From Nocardioides oceani (lineage in GTDB: Bacteria > Actinomycetota > Actinomycetes > Propionibacteriales > Nocardioidaceae), in the NCBI RefSeq assembly GCF_030412965.1, contig NZ_JAUHJQ010000001.1, positions 150,643 through 214,642 of the forward strand: DNA of 64,000 bases, written 5' to 3'. Each line of letters opens with the position of its first letter. The stretch's first letter is position 1. Shown piece after piece: positions 1 through 7,721 of the stretch. The notes under the pieces were generated by a model. The model was given only the letters and a program-made list of their open reading frames with translations, made no database searches and had not been told where the DNA came from. A program made the position numbers and the translations under genes.

Positions 1-134
1 TCGGCGCGCACGGCGGGACCGTCGGTTTGGACAGCGAGCCGGGCGGGACCACCATCGAGGTGGCCCTGCCGGCGAGCCGGCAGCTGCCTGTCGACCAGCC
101 CGTGGAACCGCCCGAGAGACCGCCCGCGCCGTGA
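1..134 (+). CDS. Sensor histidine kinase, C-terminal end (partial)
   Basis: This reading frame enters from the left edge and stops at TGA 132-134. The visible part, beginning AHGGTVGLDSEPGGTTIEV, matches the last glycine-rich (G2) segment and final beta strand of a HATPase_c domain, as in two-component sensor kinases. A Pro/Glu-rich tail of about 20 residues follows. The sensor and dimerisation parts lie outside the window, so the signal and partner regulator are unknown. Confidence rests on this one short motif. Confidence 0.7.
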   Translation, partial: GAHGGTVGLDSEPGGTTIEVALPASRQLPVDQPVEPPERPPAP

Positions 135-159
135 CCGGCGACGCCGATGCGGCCGTTCG

Positions 160-180
160 CCAGATTGTCTGACAATCTGG
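160..180. promoter_or_regulatory. Perfect palindromic operator upstream of rocD
   Basis: Two perfect 10-bp arms, CCAGATTGTC and GACAATCTGG, flank a single T. The core TTGTCTGACAA resembles operators of FadR-type (FCD) GntR regulators. It ends 21 bp before the rocD start and just before the ribosome binding site AAGGAGG (191-197), where a bound repressor would block transcription. No GntR gene is in the window, so the regulator is not identified. Confidence 0.65.
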
Positions 181-201
181 GAGCAACCCGAAGGAGGCAC
201 G

Positions 202-1428
202 ATGACCACCCTGACCGACGCCCGCACGCCCTTCCAGCGCGCGGAGGAGCGGACCGCGCACAACTACCACCCCCTGCCCGTGGTGGTCGAGCACGCCGAG
301 GGCGCCTGGATGACCGACGTCGAGGGCACCCGGTACCTCGACCTGCTCGCCGGCTACTCCGCGCTCAACTTCGGCCACAGCCACCCCGGCCTGGTGCAGG
401 TCGCGCACGAGCAGCTGGACCGGCTCACGCTGACCAGCCGCGCGTTCGTCCACGACCGGTTCGCCGACTTCTGCGCCGCGCTCGGCGACCTGTGCGGCAA
501 GGAGCTCGTGCTCCCGATGAACACCGGCGCCGAGGCCGTCGAGACCGCGATCAAGGTCGCCCGCAAGTGGGGCTACGAGGTCAAGGGCGTCACCCCCGGC
601 CAGGCCAAGATCATCGTGTTCACCGGCAACTTCCACGGCCGGACCACGACCATCGTCGGCTTCTCCGACGACCCCGACGCGCACAACGGCTTCGGGCCCT
701 TCGCGCCCGGCTTCGTCCAGGTGCCGTACGGCGACCTCGCCGCGGTCGAGGCCGCGATCGACGACGACACCGTCGCGGTGCTCGTGGAGCCGATCCAGGG
801 CGAGGGCGGCGTCGTGCTGCCTCCCGACGGGTTCCTCAGCGGGCTGCGCGAGCTGTGCACCCGCACCAACGTGCTGATGGCGGCCGACGAGATCCAGGCC
901 GGCCTCGGCCGGACCGGCAGGACGTTCGCCTGCGACCACGAGGACGTCGTCCCGGACATCTACGTGCTCGGCAAGGCCCTCGGCGGCGGCATCGTCCCGG
1001 TCTCGGCGGTCGTCGCCGACCGCGACGTCCTCGGCGTGCTGCGGCCCGGCGAGCACGGCTCGACGTTCGGCGGCAACCCGCTGGCCTGCGCCGTCGGGCA
1101 CGCCGTCGTGCAGATGCTCGCCACCGGTGAGCACCAGGCACGTGCCACCGAGCTCGGCGTCGTGCTGCGCGACCGGCTCGAGTCGCTCGTGGGCCACGGC
1201 GTCGTCGGCGTACGCGTCCGTGGGCTGTGGGCCGGCGTCGACATCGACCCGACCGTCGGCACCGGCCGGGAGGTCTGCGAGGCGCTGATGGCCCGCGGCG
1301 TGCTCGCCAAGGACACCCACGGCTCGACCATCCGCCTCGCCCCGCCGCTCGTCGTCAGCCGCGAGGACCTCGAGTGGGGCCTCGACCAGCTCGCCGAGGT
1401 CGTCTCCTCGGGTCCGCTCGGCGCCTGA
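202..1428 (+). CDS. rocD: Ornithine aminotransferase
   Basis: A 408-residue class III PLP-dependent aminotransferase that moves the delta-amino group of ornithine to 2-oxoglutarate, giving glutamate semialdehyde in arginine/ornithine catabolism. Family motifs are present: NTGAEAVETAIK, GNFHGRT, the DEIQAGLGRTG aspartate block and the PLP lysine K258 in VLGKALGGG, followed by HGSTFGGNPLA. Length is normal for bacterial RocD. The ATG follows a strong AAGGAGG ribosome binding site. It is monocistronic between a kinase end and a convergent tetR, and the palindrome just upstream suggests repression by a GntR-type regulator. Acetylornithine aminotransferase is the alternative, but sequence style and the lack of arg genes favour RocD. 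Confidence 0.9.
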   Translation: MTTLTDARTPFQRAEERTAHNYHPLPVVVEHAEGAWMTDVEGTRYLDLLAGYSALNFGHSHPGLVQVAHEQLDRLTLTSRAFVHDRFADFCAALGDLCGKELVLPMNTGAEAVETAIKVARKWGYEVKGVTPGQAKIIVFTGNFHGRTTTIVGFSDDPDAHNGFGPFAPGFVQVPYGDLAAVEAAIDDDTVAVLVEPIQGEGGVVLPPDGFLSGLRELCTRTNVLMAADEIQAGLGRTGRTFACDHEDVVPDIYVLGKALGGGIVPVSAVVADRDVLGVLRPGEHGSTFGGNPLACAVGHAVVQMLATGEHQARATELGVVLRDRLESLVGHGVVGVRVRGLWAGVDIDPTVGTGREVCEALMARGVLAKDTHGSTIRLAPPLVVSREDLEWGLDQLAEVVSSGPLGA

Positions 1429-1447
1429 GATCGGGGCCGGCGGCCCA

Positions 1448-1517
1448 TGTAACGCGATGTTCGCCGCTCTGTCGGCACGTTGCAGCGTGCCGACACAGTG
1501 GCGAACGTCGCGTTACA
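1448..1517. terminator. 70-bp near-perfect inverted repeat between convergent genes
   Basis: The outer arms run from TGTAACGCGATGTTCGCC to GGCGAACGTCGCGTTACA with one mismatch. The inner arms are TGTCGGCACG and CGTGCCGACA around a short TTGCAG loop. The element fills the space between rocD (ends 1428) and tetR, whose TAA stop (1513-1515) lies inside the right arm. It could act as a bidirectional intrinsic terminator or be a copy of a dispersed extragenic palindrome. Confidence 0.7.
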
Positions 1518-2124
1518 AGCCCGGCCCGGCCGACTCCACGAGCGCCGGCAACGAGCCCGCGGCCAGCTCGAGCAGCCGCTCGCGGGGCACGCCGGCGGGG
1601 TCGGCGACCCAGGCGAGGACGAGCTCCTCGACCATGGCCGACCAGCCGCGGACGAGCAGCCGGTTGACCGGCGTGTCCGGGATCAGGTCGCCCCAGGGGT
1701 CCTCGGTGAAGATCCGGCCGGTCAGCGCGGACCGGGCCTCCTCGTAGATCTCGCGCAGGACGTCGTTGCCGCTCGCGGCCGCCTTGACCAGCGACTGGTA
1801 GCCGGCGTGGTTGGCGACGACGTACTCGACGTACGCCGTGACCGAGGCGAGCAGGCGCTCGAGCGGCTCTCCGCCCTCGGGCGGCGCGGTCTGGGCGATG
1901 AGGTCGTCGGCGGCGTGCCGGACGACCGCCTCGTGGAAGGCGTGCTTGCCGCCGAAGTAGTGGTAGAGCAGCCCCCGGCTGATGCCGGCCTCCTCGGCGA
2001 GCACGTCGATGGACAGCTCGTCGAGCGACCGGGTCGCCAGCAGCCGCACACCGAGGTCGAGCAGCTGGGTCCGCCGCTGCTCGGGCGCGAGCCGGGTGCG
2101 TGTGGGTGGCCTCACGCCCACCAT
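1513..2124 (-). CDS. TetR family transcriptional regulator
   Basis: A 203-residue protein. The N-terminal helix-turn-helix is typical of TetR: LSIDVLAEEAGISRGLLYHYFGGK, residues about 37-60. The rest is the variable helical ligand domain. It is divergent from the monooxygenase/SDR operon with 42 bp between the start codons, and the shared gap carries a perfect inverted repeat, so it very likely represses that operon and itself. The ligand is unknown, but probably a substrate or product of the monooxygenase. The ATG at 2124 lies immediately beside the operator. Confidence 0.9.
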   Translation of the reverse strand: MVGVRPPTRTRLAPEQRRTQLLDLGVRLLATRSLDELSIDVLAEEAGISRGLLYHYFGGKHAFHEAVVRHAADDLIAQTAPPEGGEPLERLLASVTAYVEYVVANHAGYQSLVKAAASGNDVLREIYEEARSALTGRIFTEDPWGDLIPDTPVNRLLVRGWSAMVEELVLAWVADPAGVPRERLLELAAGSLPALVESAGPGL

Positions 2125-2125
2125 T

Positions 2126-2146
2126 CTATTGACGTTTGTTCAATAG
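2126..2146. promoter_or_regulatory. TetR operator between divergent genes
   Basis: Perfect 7-bp arms CTATTGA and TCAATAG flank a 7-bp spacer. It lies 2 bp from the tetR start and 20 bp before the monooxygenase start. A candidate -10 box TAGCGT (2153-2158) for the monooxygenase follows directly. Binding here could shut both promoters. Confidence 0.7.
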
Positions 2147-2166
2147 TGGCAATAGCGTGCCGGACC

Positions 2167-3726
2167 ATGACCGCTGTCGATGCCACCTCCCCCGTGCGCC
2201 CCGACGTCACGCTCGTCGACCACCTCGTGGTGGGCGCGGGCTTCGCCGGCCTGTGCGCGGCGATCAAGCTCCAGGAGGACGGCGAGCGCGACTTCGTCGT
2301 CATCGAGAAGGGCGACGACGTCGGCGGCACCTGGCGGGACAACACCTACCCCGGTGCCGCGTGCGACGTGCCGAGCCAGCTCTACTCCTTCTCCTTCGCG
2401 CCCAACCCGGACTGGACGTCGTCGTTCTCCCCGCAGCCGGAGATCCAGGCCTACCTGCGCCGCGTCGCCCGTGACTCCGGCACCCTCGACCGCTTCCGGT
2501 TCGGCACGCGCGTCGAGGACGCCACCTGGGACGACGAGGCCGCCCGCTGGACCGTGCGTACGTCGGCCGGCACCTGGTCCGCGCGCACCCTCGTCGTCGG
2601 CGCCGGCGGCCTGTCCGAGCCGAAGCTGCCCGACGTCGAGGGCATCGCCGACTTCGGCGGGCACCTGTTCCACTCCGCGCGCTGGGACCACGACGTCGAC
2701 CTGACCGGCAAGCGGGTGGCCGTCATCGGCACCGGCGCGTCGGCGATCCAGATCGTCCCGGAGGTGCAGCGGGTCGCGGGGCGGCTCGACGTCTACCAGC
2801 GCACCGCGCCGTGGGTGATCCCGCGCAACGACCGCAGCTACAGCGCCCTCGAGCGGGCCGCGCTGCGCCGGGTGCCGGGCCTGCAGAAGGCCTACCGGAC
2901 CGCGATCTACTGGGGCCGCGAGACCTACGTCCCGGCGTTCACCCTCGAGCCGGGGATCGCGTTGCCGGCGCGCAAGCTCGCCGAGGCCAACATCGCCCGC
3001 GGCATCAGCGACCCCGACCTGCGCGCGAAGGTCACCCCGCACTTCGCGCTCGGCTGCAAGCGGGTGCTGATCAGCAACGCCTACTACCCCGCGCTCGCCG
3101 CGGACAACGTCGACCTGGTGACCGACCGGATCGCCCGGGTCACGCCGACCTCCGTGGTCACCGCCGACGGCACCGACCGCGAGGTCGACGTCATCATCGT
3201 CGCCACCGGCTTCCACACCACCGAGCTCCCGATCACCGAGCACCTCGTCGGCCGGCGCGGCCGCACGCTCGCCGACCGCTGGCGGGACTCCGGCATGGCG
3301 GCGTACAAGGGCACCACGGTCCCCGAGTTCCCGAACCTGTTCATGCTCGTCGGCCCGAACACCGGCCTGGGGCACTCCTCGATGGTGTTCATGATCGAGT
3401 CGCAGGTGCAGTACCTCCGCGAGGCGCTGCGCACGATGCGGGTCAACCGGTACGCCGCCGTCGAGCCGCGCGAGGACGTCTCCGCCCGTTGGAACGACCG
3501 GCTCCAGCAGCGGATGAAGCGCACCGTCTGGCACCGGGGCGGCTGCTCGAGCTGGTACCTCGACGAGCACGGCCGCAACACCACGCTCTGGCCGCGCACC
3601 ACGTTCGGCTTCCGGGCCGCCCTGCGCGCCTTCGACACCGCGGCGTACGCCGTGCGCGGCGAGCCCGCTCCCCCCATCCCCAGCACCACCCACCCCACCC
3701 AGCAGACGGAGGACGTACCCGCATGA
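2167..3726 (+). CDS. Flavin-binding monooxygenase (type I Baeyer-Villiger type)
   Basis: 519 residues from ATG 2167; the frame is open far upstream, but the two-dinucleotide architecture starts here. The FAD Rossmann motif GAGFAG is at residues 23-28, followed by GGTWRDNTYPG. The Baeyer-Villiger fingerprint FxGxxxHxxxWD is at F163-G165-H169-W173-D174. The NADPH motif GTGASA is at 188-193. The enzyme should insert one oxygen from O2 into a ketone or oxidise a heteroatom using NADPH. It overlaps the SDR start by four bases (ATGA), so the pair are translated together, perhaps as alcohol dehydrogenation followed by Baeyer-Villiger oxidation. The substrate is not known. Confidence 0.88.
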   Translation: MTAVDATSPVRPDVTLVDHLVVGAGFAGLCAAIKLQEDGERDFVVIEKGDDVGGTWRDNTYPGAACDVPSQLYSFSFAPNPDWTSSFSPQPEIQAYLRRVARDSGTLDRFRFGTRVEDATWDDEAARWTVRTSAGTWSARTLVVGAGGLSEPKLPDVEGIADFGGHLFHSARWDHDVDLTGKRVAVIGTGASAIQIVPEVQRVAGRLDVYQRTAPWVIPRNDRSYSALERAALRRVPGLQKAYRTAIYWGRETYVPAFTLEPGIALPARKLAEANIARGISDPDLRAKVTPHFALGCKRVLISNAYYPALAADNVDLVTDRIARVTPTSVVTADGTDREVDVIIVATGFHTTELPITEHLVGRRGRTLADRWRDSGMAAYKGTTVPEFPNLFMLVGPNTGLGHSSMVFMIESQVQYLREALRTMRVNRYAAVEPREDVSARWNDRLQQRMKRTVWHRGGCSSWYLDEHGRNTTLWPRTTFGFRAALRAFDTAAYAVRGEPAPPIPSTTHPTQQTEDVPA

Positions 3727-4565
3727 AGACGCTCGAGAACAAGGTGGTCGTGATCACGGGAGCCGGCTCCGGCATCGGCCGCGCCCTCGCCCTCGACTGC
3801 GCCCGCCGCGGCTCGCTGCTCGCCCTGTCCGACGTGGACGAGGCCGGTCTCGAGGAGACCGCCGCGCTCGTCCGCTCCGCCGGCGCCCCCGAGGTCCGCA
3901 CCGACCGCCTCGACGTCGCCGACCGCGAGGCGATGACGGCGTACGCCACCTCGGTCGCCGACCAGTTCGGCCGGGTCAACGTCGTGGTCAACAACGCCGG
4001 CGTCGCGCTGGCCGGCGACCTGGTCGACCTCGACTACCCCGACATCGAGTGGATCGTGGGCATCAACTTCTGGGGCGTGCTGCACGGCACCAAGGCGTTC
4101 CTGCCCCACCTGATCGCCTCCGGCGACGGCCACGTGGTCAACCTGTCCTCGCTGTTCGGGCTGGTCTCGATGCCGGGCCAGTCGATCTACAACGCGACCA
4201 AGTACGCCGTCCGCGGCATGTCCGAGGCGCTGCGCATCGAGATGCTCTCGGCCGGCCACCGGGTCGGCGTCACCGTCGTGCACCCGGGCGGCATCAAGAC
4301 CGCCATCGCCCGGAACGCCCGGGTCTCCTCCCGCGAGGACCAGGCCAAGACCGCGTCGTTCTTCGACAAGAAGCTGGCCAAGACCACCCCGGAGAAGGCC
4401 GCCGAGGTGATCATCGCCGGCGTCCTGGCCGACAAGTCGCGGGTGCTCGTCGGCAACGACGCCCACGCGCTGCACTGGTTCGGCAAGCTCGCCGGCGCGC
4501 GCTACCAGGACGTCGTCGCGCGGGTCTCCAAGAAGGTGCTGCCTGCCAAGACCACGGTCGTCTGA
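3723..4565 (+). CDS. Short-chain dehydrogenase/reductase
   Basis: A 280-residue classical SDR. The NAD(P) motif TGAGSGIG is at residues 12-19, NNAG at 90-93, catalytic Ser at 142/143 and YNATK with Tyr156 and Lys160. The C-terminus is basic. It starts inside the stop codon of the monooxygenase, so it shares the operon and its TetR control. The likely job is to interconvert the alcohol and ketone related to the Baeyer-Villiger substrate. Specificity cannot be read from sequence. Confidence 0.9.
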   Translation: MKTLENKVVVITGAGSGIGRALALDCARRGSLLALSDVDEAGLEETAALVRSAGAPEVRTDRLDVADREAMTAYATSVADQFGRVNVVVNNAGVALAGDLVDLDYPDIEWIVGINFWGVLHGTKAFLPHLIASGDGHVVNLSSLFGLVSMPGQSIYNATKYAVRGMSEALRIEMLSAGHRVGVTVVHPGGIKTAIARNARVSSREDQAKTASFFDKKLAKTTPEKAAEVIIAGVLADKSRVLVGNDAHALHWFGKLAGARYQDVVARVSKKVLPAKTTVV

Positions 4566-4592
4566 CCCGACCTCCGGCCGGGGCCACCGCTG

Positions 4593-5975
4593 CTAGGCGG
4601 AGGTCCCGGCCCGGTCGCGACGGGAGCGACGCGGCTGCGTGCGCTGCGACCCGTCGGGCCGGGTGCGCAGCGGGCCGACCAGCCGCGGGCCGGCCAGCCG
4701 GCTCTCGAGCCGGGCCGCCTCGCGCTTGACCGGCTGGGCGACGTACTCCCCCAGGATCACGCCGGCCGACAGGGCCATCGCGACCGAGCCGGCGGTGACC
4801 ATGGCGAGCAGGCCGGCGCTGGTGGAGCCGCCGCCCTCGGCGAGCAGGGTGAGGCCGCGGTAGATCGAGAGGCCCGGCAGCATCGGCACGACCGCGGAGA
4901 CGACCACCACGAGCGGCGGCACGCGCAGGCGGCCGGCGACGGTGTAGCCCACCAGGCCCACGAACAGCGCGGCCAGCGCGACCGACCAGGCCCGCCCGAT
5001 GCCGGGCGCCGCGACGGACTGCGAGATCGCCATCGCGACCGCGGAGACCAGCGCGATCGGGGCCAGGCTGCGCCGAGGTGCGTACGACGCGAACGCGAAG
5101 GCCGCGGCCGCGAGCGCGGAGCCGAGGATCATCAGGCCGACCCCGGAGAGCGTGCCGCTGCCGGGGTCGAGCTGCGGCACCTCCACCCCGACCGCGTAGG
5201 CCAGGCTGATCCCGCCGCTGACCCCGGCGATGATGCCGGAGGTGGCCAGGATCGCCTCGGTGAGACGGGCCCCCGCGGTGATGTAGAAGCCGGTGAGCGC
5301 GTCCTGCAGGGCACCGAAGAACCCGATGCCGGCCAGCAGCATGACGATGTTGGCGGTGACGACCAGCGAGGGGTCGAGGGCCAGCGGCGTCGCCGCCACC
5401 AGCAGCGCGATGATCGTGGCCAGGCCGCCGCCGGCGACCTGCTGGTAGAACGCCGGGTAGCGCCGCCGCGACATCCGCAGCTGCAGCCGGTCGATCGCCA
5501 TCGCGGCGAACAACGCGATGAGCACCACCGCCAGGTCGCCGCCGAGCTGCAGGCCGACGCCGCCGCACATCAGGCCCCACCCGACGGTGATCGCCCACCG
5601 TGGCCGGTCGTGGCCCGAGGAGGTGATCCGGCCGAGCTCGGACCGGGCCTCCTTGAGGTCGACGTCCTGGCGCAGCAGCGCCCGGACGAGGTGGTCGACC
5701 CGGGTGAGGTGCTCGTAGTCGATCGCGCGCTGCTTGACGTAGCGCAGCTGGACGATCGCCGGCTCGTCGGCGGCCGGCTGGTGGCTCATCGACATCGAGG
5801 TGAACGTGATGTCCACGTCGACGTTGCGCAGGCCCAGCGCGCGGGCCACGGCCTGCATCGTGGCGGTCACGTCGGCGGCTCCCGCACCGGACGCCAGGAG
5901 CAGCTCGCCGATGCGCAGCGAGAGGTCGAGGGTCTGGGTGATCGTGCGGACCGAGAGCTCCTCCGACGCCGACAT
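4593..5975 (-). CDS. thrE: ThrE-family threonine/serine exporter
   Basis: A 460-residue membrane protein. The soluble N-terminal half (about residues 1-120) carries the ThrE/DUF1212 pattern, with the short motif FTSMSMS. About ten hydrophobic segments follow between residues 130 and 420, and the last 40 residues are a basic tail. In Corynebacterium ThrE exports threonine and serine using the proton motive force; the substrate here is inferred from the family. It converges on the SDR gene and diverges from the DUF402 gene, with a candidate -10 box TAGCAT seven bases before its ATG. Confidence 0.85.
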   Translation of the reverse strand: MSASEELSVRTITQTLDLSLRIGELLLASGAGAADVTATMQAVARALGLRNVDVDITFTSMSMSHQPAADEPAIVQLRYVKQRAIDYEHLTRVDHLVRALLRQDVDLKEARSELGRITSSGHDRPRWAITVGWGLMCGGVGLQLGGDLAVVLIALFAAMAIDRLQLRMSRRRYPAFYQQVAGGGLATIIALLVAATPLALDPSLVVTANIVMLLAGIGFFGALQDALTGFYITAGARLTEAILATSGIIAGVSGGISLAYAVGVEVPQLDPGSGTLSGVGLMILGSALAAAAFAFASYAPRRSLAPIALVSAVAMAISQSVAAPGIGRAWSVALAALFVGLVGYTVAGRLRVPPLVVVVSAVVPMLPGLSIYRGLTLLAEGGGSTSAGLLAMVTAGSVAMALSAGVILGEYVAQPVKREAARLESRLAGPRLVGPLRTRPDGSQRTQPRRSRRDRAGTSA

Positions 5976-5982
5976 GGCGCCG

Positions 5983-5988
5983 ATGCTA
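5983..5988 (-). promoter_or_regulatory. -10 box for leaderless thrE mRNA
   Basis: On the minus strand TAGCAT lies exactly 7 nt before the thrE ATG, which would place the transcription start at the start codon. The opposite strand has TAGACA (5987-5992) 6 nt before the DUF402 gene, so the two divergent promoters would overlap. Confidence 0.5.
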
Positions 5989-5998
5989 GACAGGGCGC

Positions 5999-6532
5999 AT
6001 GGCGCTCACGGAGGGTCCCCCGGCCGGCTCCCGGATCACGGTGGCGATGACCAAGTGGGGCGACCGCCCGCACTGGCGCTACGACGCGGTGCTGCTCGGC
6101 TCCGACGCCCACGGCGACTGGTTGGGCGTCGCCGCCGGCACGTCGATGACCCGGCCGGGAGCGTCGTACGTCGCCCCCACCGACCAGGTGGTGCTGGTCC
6201 CGCCGGCGGGCCCGGACCTCGAGCGGGCATGGGTGACGACCTTCCACGGCGAGGGCGGGCCGATCGAGGCGTACGTCGACATCACCACCCCGCCGGCCTG
6301 GGACGGGGCGACCCTGCGGGCGGTCGATCTCGACCTCGACGTGCTGCGCGGGCTGACCGGCCGGGTGTGGGTCGACGACGAGGACGAGTTCGCCGAGCAC
6401 CGGGTGAGCCTCGGCTACCCGCCGCAGGTCTGCGACCTGGCGGTGGCCTCCTGCGACCGCGTGCGGGCGCTCGTGGCGGCCGCCCACGCGCCGTACGACG
6501 GCACCGCGCGGGAGTGGCTCGCCCGGGTCTGA
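5999..6532 (+). CDS. DUF402 (FomD-like) protein
   Basis: 177 residues with the DUF402 pattern: an N-terminal KWGDRPHW segment, then a cluster of acidic residues (AVDLDLDVLRG, VWVDDEDEFAEH) and a Tyr-Pro (GYPPQV). In FomD, the characterised relative, acidic residues bind metal and the enzyme hydrolyses a cytidylyl-phosphonate; other DUF402 proteins act on nucleoside diphosphates. A nucleotide phosphohydrolase role is inferred. It stands alone between thrE and the ligase gene. Confidence 0.75.
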   Translation: MALTEGPPAGSRITVAMTKWGDRPHWRYDAVLLGSDAHGDWLGVAAGTSMTRPGASYVAPTDQVVLVPPAGPDLERAWVTTFHGEGGPIEAYVDITTPPAWDGATLRAVDLDLDVLRGLTGRVWVDDEDEFAEHRVSLGYPPQVCDLAVASCDRVRALVAAAHAPYDGTAREWLARV

Positions 6533-6580
6533 CGCAGCGGCGAGGACGCGGCTCGCCCGCCCGTGTGCTTCGCTGGGCGC

Positions 6581-7714
6581 GTGCGGATCGACTTCCGGCC
6601 CTCGCCCGAACCCACGCTCGGCGTCGAGTGGGAGCTCGCGCTGGTCGACCGCGGCTCCCGGGACCTCGTCAACGCCGCCTCCGAGCTGCTCGGCGCCGCC
6701 CAGGAGCGGTTGCCGGACCCGGGCCGGCTGCACAAGGAGCTGCTGCGCAACACCGTCGAGGTCGTCACCGGCGTGTGCCACACCGTCGGCGAGGCGGTCG
6801 AGGAGCTGCGACGGACGCTGGAGGTCGTGGTACCCGTCGCCGACGAGCTGGGCGTCGACCTGTACGGCGGCGGGACCCATCCGTTCGCGTCGTGGACCGC
6901 CCAGCAGCTCACCGAGGGCCACCGCTACGAGGAGCTGATCAACCGCACCCAGTGGTGGGGCCGCCAGATGCTCATCTGGGGCGTCCACGTCCACGTCGGG
7001 CTGCCCGAGCAGAGCCGGGTGATGCCGGTGCTGTCCTCCCTGCTCAACCACTACCCGCATCTGCAGGCGCTCTCGGCGTCCTCGCCGATCTGGGCGGGGG
7101 TCGACACCGGCTACGCCTCGAACCGCGCGCTCATGTTCCAGCAGCTGCCGACGGCCGGCCTGCCGTTCCAGTTCGAGCAGTGGGCGGAGTTCGAGTCCTT
7201 CGCCGCCGACCAGCTGCACACCGGCGTGATCGACGAGCTCAACGAGATCCGCTGGGACGTCCGCCCCGCGCCCCACCTCGGGACCCTGGAGAACCGGGTC
7301 TGCGACGGCGTCTCCTCCTTCGACGACCTCGCCGCCATCGTCGCGCTGTGCCACTGCCTGGTCGTCGACCTCGACACCCGCGCCGCCGCGGGCGAGCAGC
7401 TGCCGACGATGCCGCCGTGGCACGTCCAGGAGAACAAGTGGCGCGCCGCCCGCTACGGCCTCGACGCGATCGTCATCCTCGACGCGGACTCCCAGGAGCG
7501 GCTGGTGACCGACGACCTCGCCGACCTGCTGGTCCGGCTCGAGCCCACCGCGGAGCGGCTCGGCTGCGCGGCCGAGCTGTCCTCCGTGGCGGACATCCCC
7601 CGCCGCGGGGCGTCCTACCAGCGGCAGCGCGCGGTGGCCGAGGAGTCCTCCGGCGACCTGGTCGCGGTCGTGGACTCCGTCGTCACCGAGCTGCGCGACG
7701 GCCTCGGCCGCTGA
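6581..7714 (+). CDS. Carboxylate-amine ligase, glutamate-cysteine ligase 2 (YbdK) family
   Basis: 377 residues from GTG 6581, chosen because the family begins with a short strand before PTLGVEWELALVD; an in-frame GTG at 6563 would add only six residues. Motifs are the acidic GVEWE, HKELLRNTVEV, GGGTHPF, WGVHVHVG and ENRVCD, which form the ATP/metal site of GCS2-type ligases. Members join glutamate or another carboxylate to an amine such as cysteine using ATP. No mycothiol or ergothioneine gene is adjacent, so the physiological substrate is open. Confidence 0.85.
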   Translation: MRIDFRPSPEPTLGVEWELALVDRGSRDLVNAASELLGAAQERLPDPGRLHKELLRNTVEVVTGVCHTVGEAVEELRRTLEVVVPVADELGVDLYGGGTHPFASWTAQQLTEGHRYEELINRTQWWGRQMLIWGVHVHVGLPEQSRVMPVLSSLLNHYPHLQALSASSPIWAGVDTGYASNRALMFQQLPTAGLPFQFEQWAEFESFAADQLHTGVIDELNEIRWDVRPAPHLGTLENRVCDGVSSFDDLAAIVALCHCLVVDLDTRAAAGEQLPTMPPWHVQENKWRAARYGLDAIVILDADSQERLVTDDLADLLVRLEPTAERLGCAAELSSVADIPRRGASYQRQRAVAEESSGDLVAVVDSVVTELRDGLGR

Positions 7715-7721
7715 CCGCCCC

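Noticed and set aside
1448..1517. Insertion-sequence end
   Set aside because: No transposase or target duplication is visible nearby.
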